Below are positions 40,741-49,617 of a DNA stretch of 64,000 nucleotides, piece by piece. The stretch's first letter is position 1. Each line of letters opens with the position of its first letter. Source of the DNA: an uncultured Eubacteriales bacterium (lineage in GTDB: Bacteria > Bacillota > Clostridia > Lachnospirales > CAG-274); assembly GCA_949738935.1 (NCBI GenBank), contig CATJCJ010000341.1:1-64000 (forward strand). Reading direction: 5' to 3'. The position numbers and the translations under genes are program-made. The notes below the pieces were generated by a model, which was not told where the DNA came from, did not search any database, and saw nothing but the letters and a program-made list of their open reading frames with translations.

Positions 40741-40762
40741 AAAAAATTTTTAACAAAGGCAG
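40728..40762 (-). other. hairpin downstream of flgE, overlapping the -35 of the flbD promoter
   Basis: CTGCCTTTGT / ACAAAGGCAG perfect 10-bp arms with 15-nt A/T loop. Confidence 0.65.
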
Positions 40763-40773
40763 AAATTATTTAA

Positions 40774-42066
40774 TTAACGTTTAAGATTTACCAATTCCTG
40801 AAGCATCTCATCAGAAGTTGTAATAATTCTGGAATTAGCCTGAAAACCCCTTTGAGTTGTAATCATCTGAGTAAACTCATAAGAAATATCAACATTTGAC
40901 ATTTCAAGATTACCGCCCATAAGCTTTCCGCCGCTAGCTCCAATTTCCTGACCTATACCATCAAAATCACCCGAGTTTGTAGTAGCTGCGTATAAGTTAT
41001 TTCCAACTTTCTCAAGACCGGCTGGATTAGGAAAATCAGCGATAGCGATTTGCCCAAGGGTTTTCGTAAGACCGTTAGTGTAGCTTCCTGTGATAATACC
41101 ATCGCCCCCAATAGAATATCCCTTAAGGGCTCCCGCTTTATACCCATTATCAGTGGTGGCGTCAGCGTCAGGGTTTGACGCGAACTGAGTAAGATTGTGA
41201 AAATCAACTTTAAGCTCAGGAGCGAATTCCGAATTATAAGGAGCGTTCGCCTGGTCAGCGAAATCAACAGTGGTAGTAAGCACAAGCGTATCAGCGTCCT
41301 GACCAAGAAGTGTACCGTCAGTATCAAATGCAAGCGAAAAAGTAGAGGTTCCAAAAGTCAAATCAACCATATTTTTAGGGTCACCATTCACGGTTGCTCT
41401 TGTTCCAAGCTCAATATCCCATCTCTTACTTCCTGAGTCATAATTAAGAGTTACCTCAACTCTATACTCATTTCCAAGGCTGTCAAAGAAAGACATAGTG
41501 TTAAGTTGCTTAGGGTTAGTAGCGGGGTTAAGATTTCCGCTGAAAGTAATGGAATCCGTCACTGTAGGTTTAAGGTAAGACTTTGTTCCCTCATAGAGAT
41601 TAAGTCCCTGAACTCTTTGTTTAACAATCTCATCATTTTCATTTGTACTCCAGCCATTAACCATCATACCGTTAGAATCAGTAAGATTACCAAAATCATC
41701 AACCTGAAAAGCCCCCGCTCTTGTAAAGTAAGTACCTGTAACGTCACTGACAATAAAGAAACCGTCACCGGAAATCATTACATCATTAGGGTTATCTGTT
41801 CTCTCTGTGGAACCTGTTGTCATAACGGTTGAAATAGCCGACACATTAGAACCAAGACCGATTTGCATAGCGTTTGTACCGCCCTTACCGGTAGCCTCGC
41901 TCGCGCCTGTGGCACCGCTTAGCGTTTGATTTATAACATCATTAAAAACTGTAGTTGACCTTTTAAAACCAACTGTATTAACATTAGAAATATTATTACC
42001 GATAACATCCATTTTTGACTGATGAACTCTCAAGCCGGAAACGCCTGAGAACAAAGATCTCATCAT
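40774..42066 (-). CDS. flgE: flagellar hook protein FlgE
   Basis: MRSLFSGVSGLRVHQSKMDVIGNNISNVNTVGFKRS; C-term SNVDISYEFTQMITTQRGFQANSRIITTSDEMLQELVNLKR. Confidence 0.96.
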   Translation of the reverse strand: MMRSLFSGVSGLRVHQSKMDVIGNNISNVNTVGFKRSTTVFNDVINQTLSGATGASEATGKGGTNAMQIGLGSNVSAISTVMTTGSTERTDNPNDVMISGDGFFIVSDVTGTYFTRAGAFQVDDFGNLTDSNGMMVNGWSTNENDEIVKQRVQGLNLYEGTKSYLKPTVTDSITFSGNLNPATNPKQLNTMSFFDSLGNEYRVEVTLNYDSGSKRWDIELGTRATVNGDPKNMVDLTFGTSTFSLAFDTDGTLLGQDADTLVLTTTVDFADQANAPYNSEFAPELKVDFHNLTQFASNPDADATTDNGYKAGALKGYSIGGDGIITGSYTNGLTKTLGQIAIADFPNPAGLEKVGNNLYAATTNSGDFDGIGQEIGASGGKLMGGNLEMSNVDISYEFTQMITTQRGFQANSRIITTSDEMLQELVNLKR

Positions 42067-42096
42067 AATAAATTACCTCCTTAAAATATAGCGCCG

Positions 42097-42130
42097 TAAG
42101 CCGTTTTGTCTGTCATTCAAAAACGGCTTA
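42097..42130 (-). other. hairpin in the flgE 5' leader
   Basis: TAAGCCGTTTT / AAAACGGCTTA perfect 11-bp arms, 12-nt loop, just upstream of the flgE RBS. Confidence 0.65.
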
Positions 42131-42148
42131 GCCTCCAAAAAGGTCCGG

Positions 42149-42523
42149 CTAAACAATAACGGCGCCGTCAATATTAGTAAAGATATTTTCATTTTCATTA
42201 TTCATAGCGGTAATGACTACCTTATTTTTAACATTAACAACAAGAGCGATGTCGTCCACCAAAACAAGAGAATCATTAATACCCTTTTGAGAGGCCTTAT
42301 GAATTCCATTTTCAACTCTTTTAATTTGTTCTGAGGATAGAGAAACATTTCTGTCATTAAGCCTCATTGAAGCGTGTTTTGAAAAATGAATTGGTGAATT
42401 GTCTTCAAATTTGCTGTTAAAAATATTTTGAAATGAGTTTGCCCCGTTTAAGCCCTCAGAACTCTTATGAGTCTTTGTTTTGACATTTTCAGGCAATATA
42501 ATATTGTTATTATATATACGCAT
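42149..42523 (-). CDS. flagellar operon protein, TIGR02530 family
   Basis: IHFSKHASMRLNDRNVSLSSEQIKRVENGIHKASQKGINDSLVLVDDIALVVNVKNKVVITAM. Confidence 0.88.
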   Translation of the reverse strand: MRIYNNNIILPENVKTKTHKSSEGLNGANSFQNIFNSKFEDNSPIHFSKHASMRLNDRNVSLSSEQIKRVENGIHKASQKGINDSLVLVDDIALVVNVKNKVVITAMNNENENIFTNIDGAVIV

Positions 42524-42563
42524 TAAAAATCACCACTCTCACTCTGATTGTTTTTATTTTATC

Positions 42564-43583
42564 TTATTTTTCAGAATCCCCTTTAGAACTCTCTTTAGCG
42601 TTAACCTTAGAAAACGGAACCTGTTTATCTCCGACATTGAGATAACATTCCTTATCTTTAACAACGACAGAATCAACCTTTCCCGAAACAGTGACAATCT
42701 CAGTATCAGTATCTTTAATTTTATAACTAACATTAATATCCTGTCCCACATAAGCTAATGAGTTCAATACTGAAGCGACATCTTTAACCTCAACATACTT
42801 TCCGCCAACAGTCAGGAAAACAGACTTACTGCCAATAGAAATATCTGTAATAGGACCTGTTATAACATTCAAACTTCCATCCTCATTGTACGTTTCGGCT
42901 GAAATATTCTGACCCTTCAAAAGCATATTATCAGAAACAGAAATAACCTCATGAGTATAAACATCTTTTCCGCCAATACTCAAAACAGGTGTATCATTAA
43001 TAAATTTGATATAATCAACTTTTCCCTCAACAAACTCCTTAGGATTAAGTTTTTCGTCAAAAGTAATAGCCTGAACAGTTTTCCCCACAAGAGAAAGAGC
43101 CTGAGAGACAACAAGATTTCTGTCAATACTTGTGTTAACATCTGTAGAATAAACTTGCTGAACATCAGAGTAAGGAACTTCCTTATCACCAATATTCAAA
43201 TAAGCTCCTGTCTTTTTAACGGTAATAGAATCAACTATTCCAACAACTTCTTCATAGACATTTTTGCTCTCATTATAAACTTTAGCGGAAATAGTTCTTC
43301 CAATCATACCATAAGCCTGACTATTAGTCATAGTATTATTAAGGTTGTTCATCTGTTCAAGAGCGGTAAACTGAGCCATCTGAGACACAAACTCCGTATT
43401 ATCCATAGGGTCAAGCGGGTCTTGATACTGAAGTTGAGTAACAAGAAGTCTCAAAAAAGCGTCTTTATCCAAATCAGAGTTTTTCTTTGTACTGCTTGCG
43501 GCAGCGTTATCACCCTTAGCCTTATTCGCCTCAATGTCATAAAAAAGCGGTGATGACGATGCTGATGATGTATCAATTGCCAT
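42564..43583 (-). CDS. flgD: flagellar hook assembly protein FlgD with four tandem C-terminal repeats
   Basis: DKDAFLRLLVTQLQYQDPLDPMDNTEFVSQMAQFTALEQMNNLN; repeat block residues ~91-329. Confidence 0.92.
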   Translation of the reverse strand: MAIDTSSASSSPLFYDIEANKAKGDNAAASSTKKNSDLDKDAFLRLLVTQLQYQDPLDPMDNTEFVSQMAQFTALEQMNNLNNTMTNSQAYGMIGRTISAKVYNESKNVYEEVVGIVDSITVKKTGAYLNIGDKEVPYSDVQQVYSTDVNTSIDRNLVVSQALSLVGKTVQAITFDEKLNPKEFVEGKVDYIKFINDTPVLSIGGKDVYTHEVISVSDNMLLKGQNISAETYNEDGSLNVITGPITDISIGSKSVFLTVGGKYVEVKDVASVLNSLAYVGQDINVSYKIKDTDTEIVTVSGKVDSVVVKDKECYLNVGDKQVPFSKVNAKESSKGDSEK

Positions 43584-43595
43584 ATTTATTCCTCC

Positions 43596-45152
43596 TTACG
43601 CTGTATAGTTTACGTTTGTCTGAAGAATATCTCCCTCATCAACGTACTCCATTTCCTCATTTTCTTCCTCAGCGGAATCACCGATAATATCATTAATTCT
43701 TTTAGAGGATTTATTTTGCTCAAACTCAAACTTTTGTCTCTCTCTTTCAGAATTCTCACTTCCAACAGACACCGACAAAGCGGAAACTTGAACTCCCTGT
43801 TCATCAAGCATATTTTTAAGATTGTTAAAATTAGACTCAATAATTTCTTTAACCCTTTGATTTTCTGCTGTAAATTGAGCTGAGACAATGCCGTTCTCAC
43901 TAACAATTTTAAGAGAAACATCTCCAAGATAATCAGGTTTCAGAGTAACTCTTATCTCACTGATACTTTCACTGACAATACTAGTTTTAAACTTATCAAT
44001 AATTTGATTAATAACATCAGCGGTATTAACGTTTCTCATAGACTGAGTTTTTACAGCGACTTGGCTCAATGCTTTATTAATATTCTCAAAAGCCACGGTA
44101 CTGATTCCTGTCTCGTTATTAAAATTAGAGTTATTAGCGAAATTCATATGATTATTTTGAAAACCGCCCTGCCCTGTAAAATCATTTTTCATATCCGTAT
44201 TTTCAGCGGACTCAACAGGAACAAACGCAATCTCAGCGTTTTCCTCATCAACAGGAATATAACTATCACCGCTTTCCTTAATTAACCGAGAAGAAGTATT
44301 CTCATTTCTAACCATTCCCTCTTTAACAGAATTCTGTTCCATATTTGAGGCTTTCTCATCATTAACGGAAACATTTTCTTTATTTTCAGGAACAATTATT
44401 TTCTGGTCAGAATTAACCTCCATCTCAAAATTATCATCAAAATCAGCGTCAACAGTATTATTATCTGGTTTACTCATTGACTCAAAATCAAAGTCTAAAT
44501 TCAAATCTTTAATAATACTCTCGAAATCAGCAACTTTCTCATCAACAAGCTGTCTAACCTCAACAATAATATCCTTTATACCCTCAATAGCTAAAAGGTC
44601 AGATGGGTCACCGGCTTGAAATACCTCCTGTAAAAACCCAAGAAGATTTTCAGGATTTTTAAGCTGAAAAACATTAATACCCAGCTGTTCAAGAATATTT
44701 TTAACCTCATCAACCTCAATACCTAAGACATCAGCAATTTCCTTTTGAAGCTCTTCTTCTTTTTCAGAAACAATAGTTTCCGCCTTATTATCAGAAGTCT
44801 CAACTTTTTTATCAGAATCAGTTTTACTTTCACCGCCATTAACAGCGTTTAATTCTGAGTCTTCTTGATTATCTTTTACGTCTTTGTTTTCCACATTTGT
44901 CCCATTATTTTCTTTAACAGTTTTTTTGTCGAAAGAACAGCTTTTATCAGCTTTAGAACCGTTTTGATTCACCTCATTTTTGCCCTTGGAAGAAGTCTTA
45001 ATTGTTTCCTTAGGTGTTGAGGCGTTAACTTTTGACGAACCACTCAAATAATTCTCAAAATTACTTCTTGTTTTTTTAAAAGAATCTGAGTTTGCCCTCA
45101 AATTGTTTCCCGACATTGCCAAATTGTTAAAAAGCAATTTTGTCAATTCCAT
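43596..45152 (-). CDS. fliK: flagellar hook-length control protein FliK
   Basis: C-term SISEIRVTLKPDYLGDVSLKIVSENGIVSAQFTAENQRVKEIIESNFNNLKNMLDEQGVQV; start ATG 45152 with RBS gggaggtg. Confidence 0.9.
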   Translation of the reverse strand: MELTKLLFNNLAMSGNNLRANSDSFKKTRSNFENYLSGSSKVNASTPKETIKTSSKGKNEVNQNGSKADKSCSFDKKTVKENNGTNVENKDVKDNQEDSELNAVNGGESKTDSDKKVETSDNKAETIVSEKEEELQKEIADVLGIEVDEVKNILEQLGINVFQLKNPENLLGFLQEVFQAGDPSDLLAIEGIKDIIVEVRQLVDEKVADFESIIKDLNLDFDFESMSKPDNNTVDADFDDNFEMEVNSDQKIIVPENKENVSVNDEKASNMEQNSVKEGMVRNENTSSRLIKESGDSYIPVDEENAEIAFVPVESAENTDMKNDFTGQGGFQNNHMNFANNSNFNNETGISTVAFENINKALSQVAVKTQSMRNVNTADVINQIIDKFKTSIVSESISEIRVTLKPDYLGDVSLKIVSENGIVSAQFTAENQRVKEIIESNFNNLKNMLDEQGVQVSALSVSVGSENSERERQKFEFEQNKSSKRINDIIGDSAEEENEEMEYVDEGDILQTNVNYTA

Positions 45153-45183
45153 TTTTCTATCACCTCCCAAATAAAATAAATAA

Positions 45184-45993
45184 TTATTGTTGTTCAGGCG
45201 CCATTTGTTTAGCCGCGGCGGCGGCATTTGTAGAATCCATAGCACCAAGTATAGCGCCTCTTTGTTCAGCGCTTATATTATTAAGTATACGAACAACCAA
45301 ATTCATGTCGGTTCCAATCATTTCTTCAAGAACCTTAGCGGCAGCATCTTTTTTCATACTCTCAAAAGTCTGTACATATTGTTTCAATTCTTTATCAACT
45401 GCCTCCTGAGTAACAACCTCTTTATAAATCTTATCAGCGTTTTCAGGATAAACGCTCTCATAATAAGTTTTATAAGCGTTAGGGTCATTTTCAGCAATCA
45501 TTCTATCAAAAGCTTCTTTATCACTTTTAAACTTAACCTGCTCCGCCTCTATCTCTTTAAGTCTTTTCATTTCAGCGTCATTATCCGAAATTCTTTTTGT
45601 CAAATTATCTTTATCTTCCTCAAGAGCTTTCTTTTCAGATTCCAATTTCTTATTTTGAACAATAAGCTGTTCTTTTGTCAATCCACTGTACTCATCTTCC
45701 TCTCCGCCCTCTTCAGCGGCCGGAATCCACTCTCCAACAACAGGAACATCTCTCAAAAAAGGATAAACATAATCATCTCTCCAATTAAAAGGATTTAATA
45801 AAAACAACACAAGTCCCAGTATTATAATAAGCCCAAAAAAGCCAAGAATAATTTTACCTTTTCCCTTGCCCTTTTTCTTTTTTTCTTTTTTCTTTTTTTC
45901 TTTTTTTTCCGCCTTTTTATCTATATTAACATTTTCGTCCCCAATCTCAGGAGCGGAAACGCTATTTTCATTAGCCTTAGTTTTAGCTGCCAT
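45184..45993 (-). CDS. MotE/FliG-like flagellar chaperone-type protein (MgtE N-like domain)
   Basis: N-term basic/TM, coiled coil, C-term MKKDAAAKVLEEMIGTDMNLVVRILNNISAEQRGAILGAMD; RBS gggagg before 45993. Confidence 0.75.
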   Translation of the reverse strand: MAAKTKANENSVSAPEIGDENVNIDKKAEKKEKKKKEKKKKGKGKGKIILGFFGLIIILGLVLFLLNPFNWRDDYVYPFLRDVPVVGEWIPAAEEGGEEDEYSGLTKEQLIVQNKKLESEKKALEEDKDNLTKRISDNDAEMKRLKEIEAEQVKFKSDKEAFDRMIAENDPNAYKTYYESVYPENADKIYKEVVTQEAVDKELKQYVQTFESMKKDAAAKVLEEMIGTDMNLVVRILNNISAEQRGAILGAMDSTNAAAAAKQMAPEQQ

Positions 45994-46028
45994 TTTTGCA
46001 ACCTCCCATATACAACTTTCAGAATAAA

Positions 46029-46478
46029 TCAAGAGTTATTATATTGATAACTCACAATTTCATCAACAATCTTTTGTTCTTTCAAAAGCTGTTCTTTATT
46101 ATATTCAATTTTATCGTTTTCTTTAATAACATCAAGCATTTTTCTTTCTTTCATAGCCTCAACAAGTTCAACACGTTTGTTCTCAGCAAAATTTTCCGCC
46201 TTTCTCACGGCATTTTCCTGCTCCTCAATTTTGCGTTTTATGCAGTCTAAAAATGTATTATATCTTCTAAGCTCATCAGACCTTATGCCTGAATTAATGC
46301 TATTTCTGATAGAATAAATCAAATTTTTCTTTTTCTCATTAAGCCTTCGCAGAAAATCTCTTTCCTCATCAAGTTTTTTCAAAGCCTTACCATACTCAAG
46401 CTTCTTTTGTTCCTCAATTTTTTCTTTAATTCCCAAAAAGCTTTCCATTCTAAACTTAAAACCGGCCACAAAAATCAA
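46029..46478 (-). CDS. fliJ: flagellar export protein FliJ
   Basis: ~150 aa coiled coil MESFLGIKEKIEEQKKLEYGKALKKLDEE; downstream of fliI. Confidence 0.88.
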   Translation of the reverse strand: MIFVAGFKFRMESFLGIKEKIEEQKKLEYGKALKKLDEERDFLRRLNEKKKNLIYSIRNSINSGIRSDELRRYNTFLDCIKRKIEEQENAVRKAENFAENKRVELVEAMKERKMLDVIKENDKIEYNKEQLLKEQKIVDEIVSYQYNNS

Positions 46479-47797
46479 CCTCCGATAATTCCAAACATTT
46501 GACTTATAATATCGTCAAATTCAAATCTGGAATCCGTACTTTGTGTCAAAAAATCTATTACAGCGGGATGTTTCTCAATAGCGTAATCAATATCCGGATT
46601 ACTCCCCTTAACATAAGCCCCAATATTTATAAGGTCTTCCGCATCCGAATAAACAGCCATAGTTTTTTTCACTTCAAAGGCGTTTTTCTTATGCTCTGGA
46701 GTAACAATATCACTCATAACACGAGACACACTCGCCAAAACATCAATAGCGGGATAATGATTTTTATTAGCCAAAGCTCTTGAGAGAACAATGTGACCGT
46801 CAAGAATACCTCTGGCAGTATCCGTAACCGGCTCAGTCAAATCATCACCATCAACCAAAACCGTATAAAGTCCTGTTATGGAGCCTTTGTCAGAAGTTCC
46901 CGCTCTTTCAAGAAGTTTAGGCATAACAGAAAACACAGAAGGAGTATAACCTCTGGAAACAGGAGGTTCGCCGGTAGCGAGTCCAACCTCTCTCTGTGCC
47001 ATAGCGTATCTTGTAAGAGAATCCATAAGCAATAAAACATCGTTCCCCTCTTCTCTAAAATACTCAGCAATAGAAGTAGCGACCTGAGCGGCTTTTAATC
47101 TTACAAGAGCGGGCTGGTCAGATGTCGCGATAACAAGAACAGACCTTTTAAGTCCCTCCTCGCCCAAATCTTTCTCAATAAACTCTCTAACCTCTCTGCC
47201 TCGCTCCCCGATAAGAGCTATAATATTAATGTCAGCCTTTGTGTTTCTGGCAATCATACCCATAAGCGTACTTTTTCCAACTCCGCTTCCGGCGAAAATA
47301 CCAATACGCTGACCCTTGCCAACCGTCAAAAGACCATCAATCGGTTTTACGCCAAGAGGGAGAACCTCCCTAATTCTGCGTCTCTTCAAAGGGTCAGGCG
47401 GAGTGTTGTTTGTTGGATACTCATAAGAACAATTCAAGGGGCCTTTATTATCCATAGGATTCCCTAAACCATCAAGAACCCTCCCCAAAAGATTATAGCC
47501 AACCTTAACCGAAAGAGGTTTTTCTGATGCCTCGACAATACTTCCGGGACCAATCCCTTCCATACCGCCAAGAGGCATCAGCAGTATTTTATTTTCTTTA
47601 AAACCAACAACCTCAGCCAACACAGGGTCACTATATTTTGAGGCTCTTATATAACAACTTGAGCCAACACTAACAACAGGACCTATAGATTCAATTGTAA
47701 GCCCAACAACCTGAGAAACTCTGCCAAGCTTCTTAATATAGGTTTTTTCCAAAGCGGAATTATATTTTGATATGTCAATAACTTTCAACCAAATCAC
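46475..47797 (-). CDS. fliI: flagellum-specific ATPase FliI
   Basis: GIFAGSGVGKSTLMGMIARNTKADINIIALIGERGREVREFIEKDLG. Confidence 0.97.
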   Translation of the reverse strand: MIWLKVIDISKYNSALEKTYIKKLGRVSQVVGLTIESIGPVVSVGSSCYIRASKYSDPVLAEVVGFKENKILLMPLGGMEGIGPGSIVEASEKPLSVKVGYNLLGRVLDGLGNPMDNKGPLNCSYEYPTNNTPPDPLKRRRIREVLPLGVKPIDGLLTVGKGQRIGIFAGSGVGKSTLMGMIARNTKADINIIALIGERGREVREFIEKDLGEEGLKRSVLVIATSDQPALVRLKAAQVATSIAEYFREEGNDVLLLMDSLTRYAMAQREVGLATGEPPVSRGYTPSVFSVMPKLLERAGTSDKGSITGLYTVLVDGDDLTEPVTDTARGILDGHIVLSRALANKNHYPAIDVLASVSRVMSDIVTPEHKKNAFEVKKTMAVYSDAEDLINIGAYVKGSNPDIDYAIEKHPAVIDFLTQSTDSRFEFDDIISQMFGIIGG

Positions 47798-48597
47798 CTG
47801 TTTTCCAAAATATAGTATAAATTTTTTTTCAAGCCATCAAATTGCTGGCTTAAACTACAATCAATATTTCCAAAAGGCGTCTCAATAACACAATCACCTT
47901 TGTCAAAGGAAAAATCCTTAACAATCTCAATATTTGTATTACTGTCAACAAGATTAAGAAAATCCTCTTTATTTTGGGTTACAATATCATAATCAGACTC
48001 AGCGACTCTGATAAACACATCTCCCGAAATAGTTGTTTGAGATAATCCCTGCCTCACAATATTTAAAATAACACTTTTATCCAAATCCAAAGTTTTTGAG
48101 ATTAACTTACTCACAGTATTTATAACAACCTCAACAACTTCTTCCTCAATACTTTCAAGCATTTCTTGTTTTTCTCTCAAAGCGTCCTCAAGAACCTGAT
48201 TAGCCTGAACTTTCAAGTCCTCGGCAGAGCGAACACCCTCGTCATATCCCTCAGCACGGGCATTTTCAAAAATCTCGTTTTTTTGAAATTCCGCCTCGCT
48301 CAAGGCGTCATTAATAATATTTTCAGCTTCAGTTTTAGCGTTATCTATAATTTCATCAGCTTTAATATTAGCGTTTTCAATAGTTTCCTCATAAGTAAGA
48401 GAAGAATCTTTTTTAAAATCATTATTTAAATCATCAGTCAATGAAATCTCATCAAAATTCTCAAAAGAAATCTCATGATTAACCGTGTGAATATTTTCAG
48501 CTTCATTATTGTTTTTAGCCTTAAAAGCAGGAACCTCAATATTAATTTTATTATCGCTGTCAACCTGTATAAAACTAGCTTTTAAAATCTTAGACAA
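47794..48597 (-). CDS. fliH: flagellar assembly protein FliH
   Basis: Coiled coil then VINTVSKLISKTLDLDKSVILNIVRQGLSQT; between fliG and fliI. Confidence 0.88.
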   Translation of the reverse strand: MSKILKASFIQVDSDNKINIEVPAFKAKNNNEAENIHTVNHEISFENFDEISLTDDLNNDFKKDSSLTYEETIENANIKADEIIDNAKTEAENIINDALSEAEFQKNEIFENARAEGYDEGVRSAEDLKVQANQVLEDALREKQEMLESIEEEVVEVVINTVSKLISKTLDLDKSVILNIVRQGLSQTTISGDVFIRVAESDYDIVTQNKEDFLNLVDSNTNIEIVKDFSFDKGDCVIETPFGNIDCSLSQQFDGLKKNLYYILENR

Positions 48598-49612
48598 TTA
48601 TCTCATCGCCTCCGCCTCTAGCAATAATAATCTCACCAGTTTCCTGAAGTCTTCTGATTATATTAACAATTTTCTGCTGAGCCTCCTCAACATCAGATTT
48701 ACGAACAGGCCCCATAATCTCCATATCCTCTTTAATCATAGCCGCGAGACGTTTTGAAAGGTTCTGGAATATAATCTCCTGAACTTCCTCACTTGAACCC
48801 TTAAGAGCGATAGCAAGTTCTTTCTGGTCAATATCCTGTCGGAGAACAGTTTGAATAGAACGATTATCCATAGTAAGGATATCCTCAAATACAAACATTT
48901 TCTTCTTGATTTCCTCAGAAAGCTCAAGATAATCCGTTTCAAGATTTTCCATAATATTTTTCTCAGTAGCTCTGTCAACAGAGTTAAGAATCTCAACGAT
49001 AGCGTCAACACCGCCAACATCGGCATAATCTGTAGTCATAAGTGATGAGAGTTTCTTTTCCAAAGCAGACTCAACCTCTTTAATAACATCCGGGCTTGTT
49101 CTGTCCATCATAGCGATTCTTCTGGCAACGTCAGCTTGTTTATCAGCGTTAAGAGAAGAAATTATCTGAGCCGCCTGAGCCGGTTTCAAATATGATAAAA
49201 CAAGAGCGATAGTCTGCGGATGCTCGTTTTGAATAAAGTTAATGACCTGACTGACATCATCCTTACGAATAAAGTCAAAAGGACGAACCTGCAAAGAAAC
49301 GGTCAATTTATTAATAATCTCAAAAGCCTTGTCTTCCCCAAGAGCTTTTTCAAGAATTTGTTTAGCGTAAGAAATACCGCCTTCCGTAATATATTGCTGA
49401 GCTATACATATTTGATAAAACTCCTCAAGAACTTTTTCCTTAATATCAGGGAGAACCGTAGCGACATTCGCGATTTCCAAAGTAAGGGTCTCAATTTCTT
49501 CATCTTTTAGATACTTAAAAATATCAGAAGCTTTTTCAGGTCCCAACGTAATCAAAAGCATAGCGGCCTTTTCTTTTCCCGTATATTCCTCATAAGGTAT
49601 AGTAGCGGCCAT
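48590..49612 (-). CDS. fliG: flagellar motor switch protein FliG
   Basis: GKEKAAMLLITLGPEKASDIFKYL, NEHPQTIALVLSYLKPAQAAQII, MFVFEDILTMDNRSIQTVLR. Confidence 0.97.
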   Translation of the reverse strand: MAATIPYEEYTGKEKAAMLLITLGPEKASDIFKYLKDEEIETLTLEIANVATVLPDIKEKVLEEFYQICIAQQYITEGGISYAKQILEKALGEDKAFEIINKLTVSLQVRPFDFIRKDDVSQVINFIQNEHPQTIALVLSYLKPAQAAQIISSLNADKQADVARRIAMMDRTSPDVIKEVESALEKKLSSLMTTDYADVGGVDAIVEILNSVDRATEKNIMENLETDYLELSEEIKKKMFVFEDILTMDNRSIQTVLRQDIDQKELAIALKGSSEEVQEIIFQNLSKRLAAMIKEDMEIMGPVRKSDVEEAQQKIVNIIRRLQETGEIIIARGGGDEIIV

Positions 49613-49617
49613 TCACA

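Noticed and set aside
42951-43553. 200-aa + strand ORF opposite flgD
   Set aside because: Antisense shadow of flgD, no domain, no RBS.
45187-45798. 203-aa + strand ORF
   Set aside because: Antisense to the MotE-like gene; F/I/S-rich shadow frame.
45840-45920. Very T/C-rich low-complexity tract
   Set aside because: Encodes the Lys/Glu-rich N-terminal segment of the MotE-like protein (KKAEKKEKKKKEKKKKGKGKGK), ordinary coding bias.
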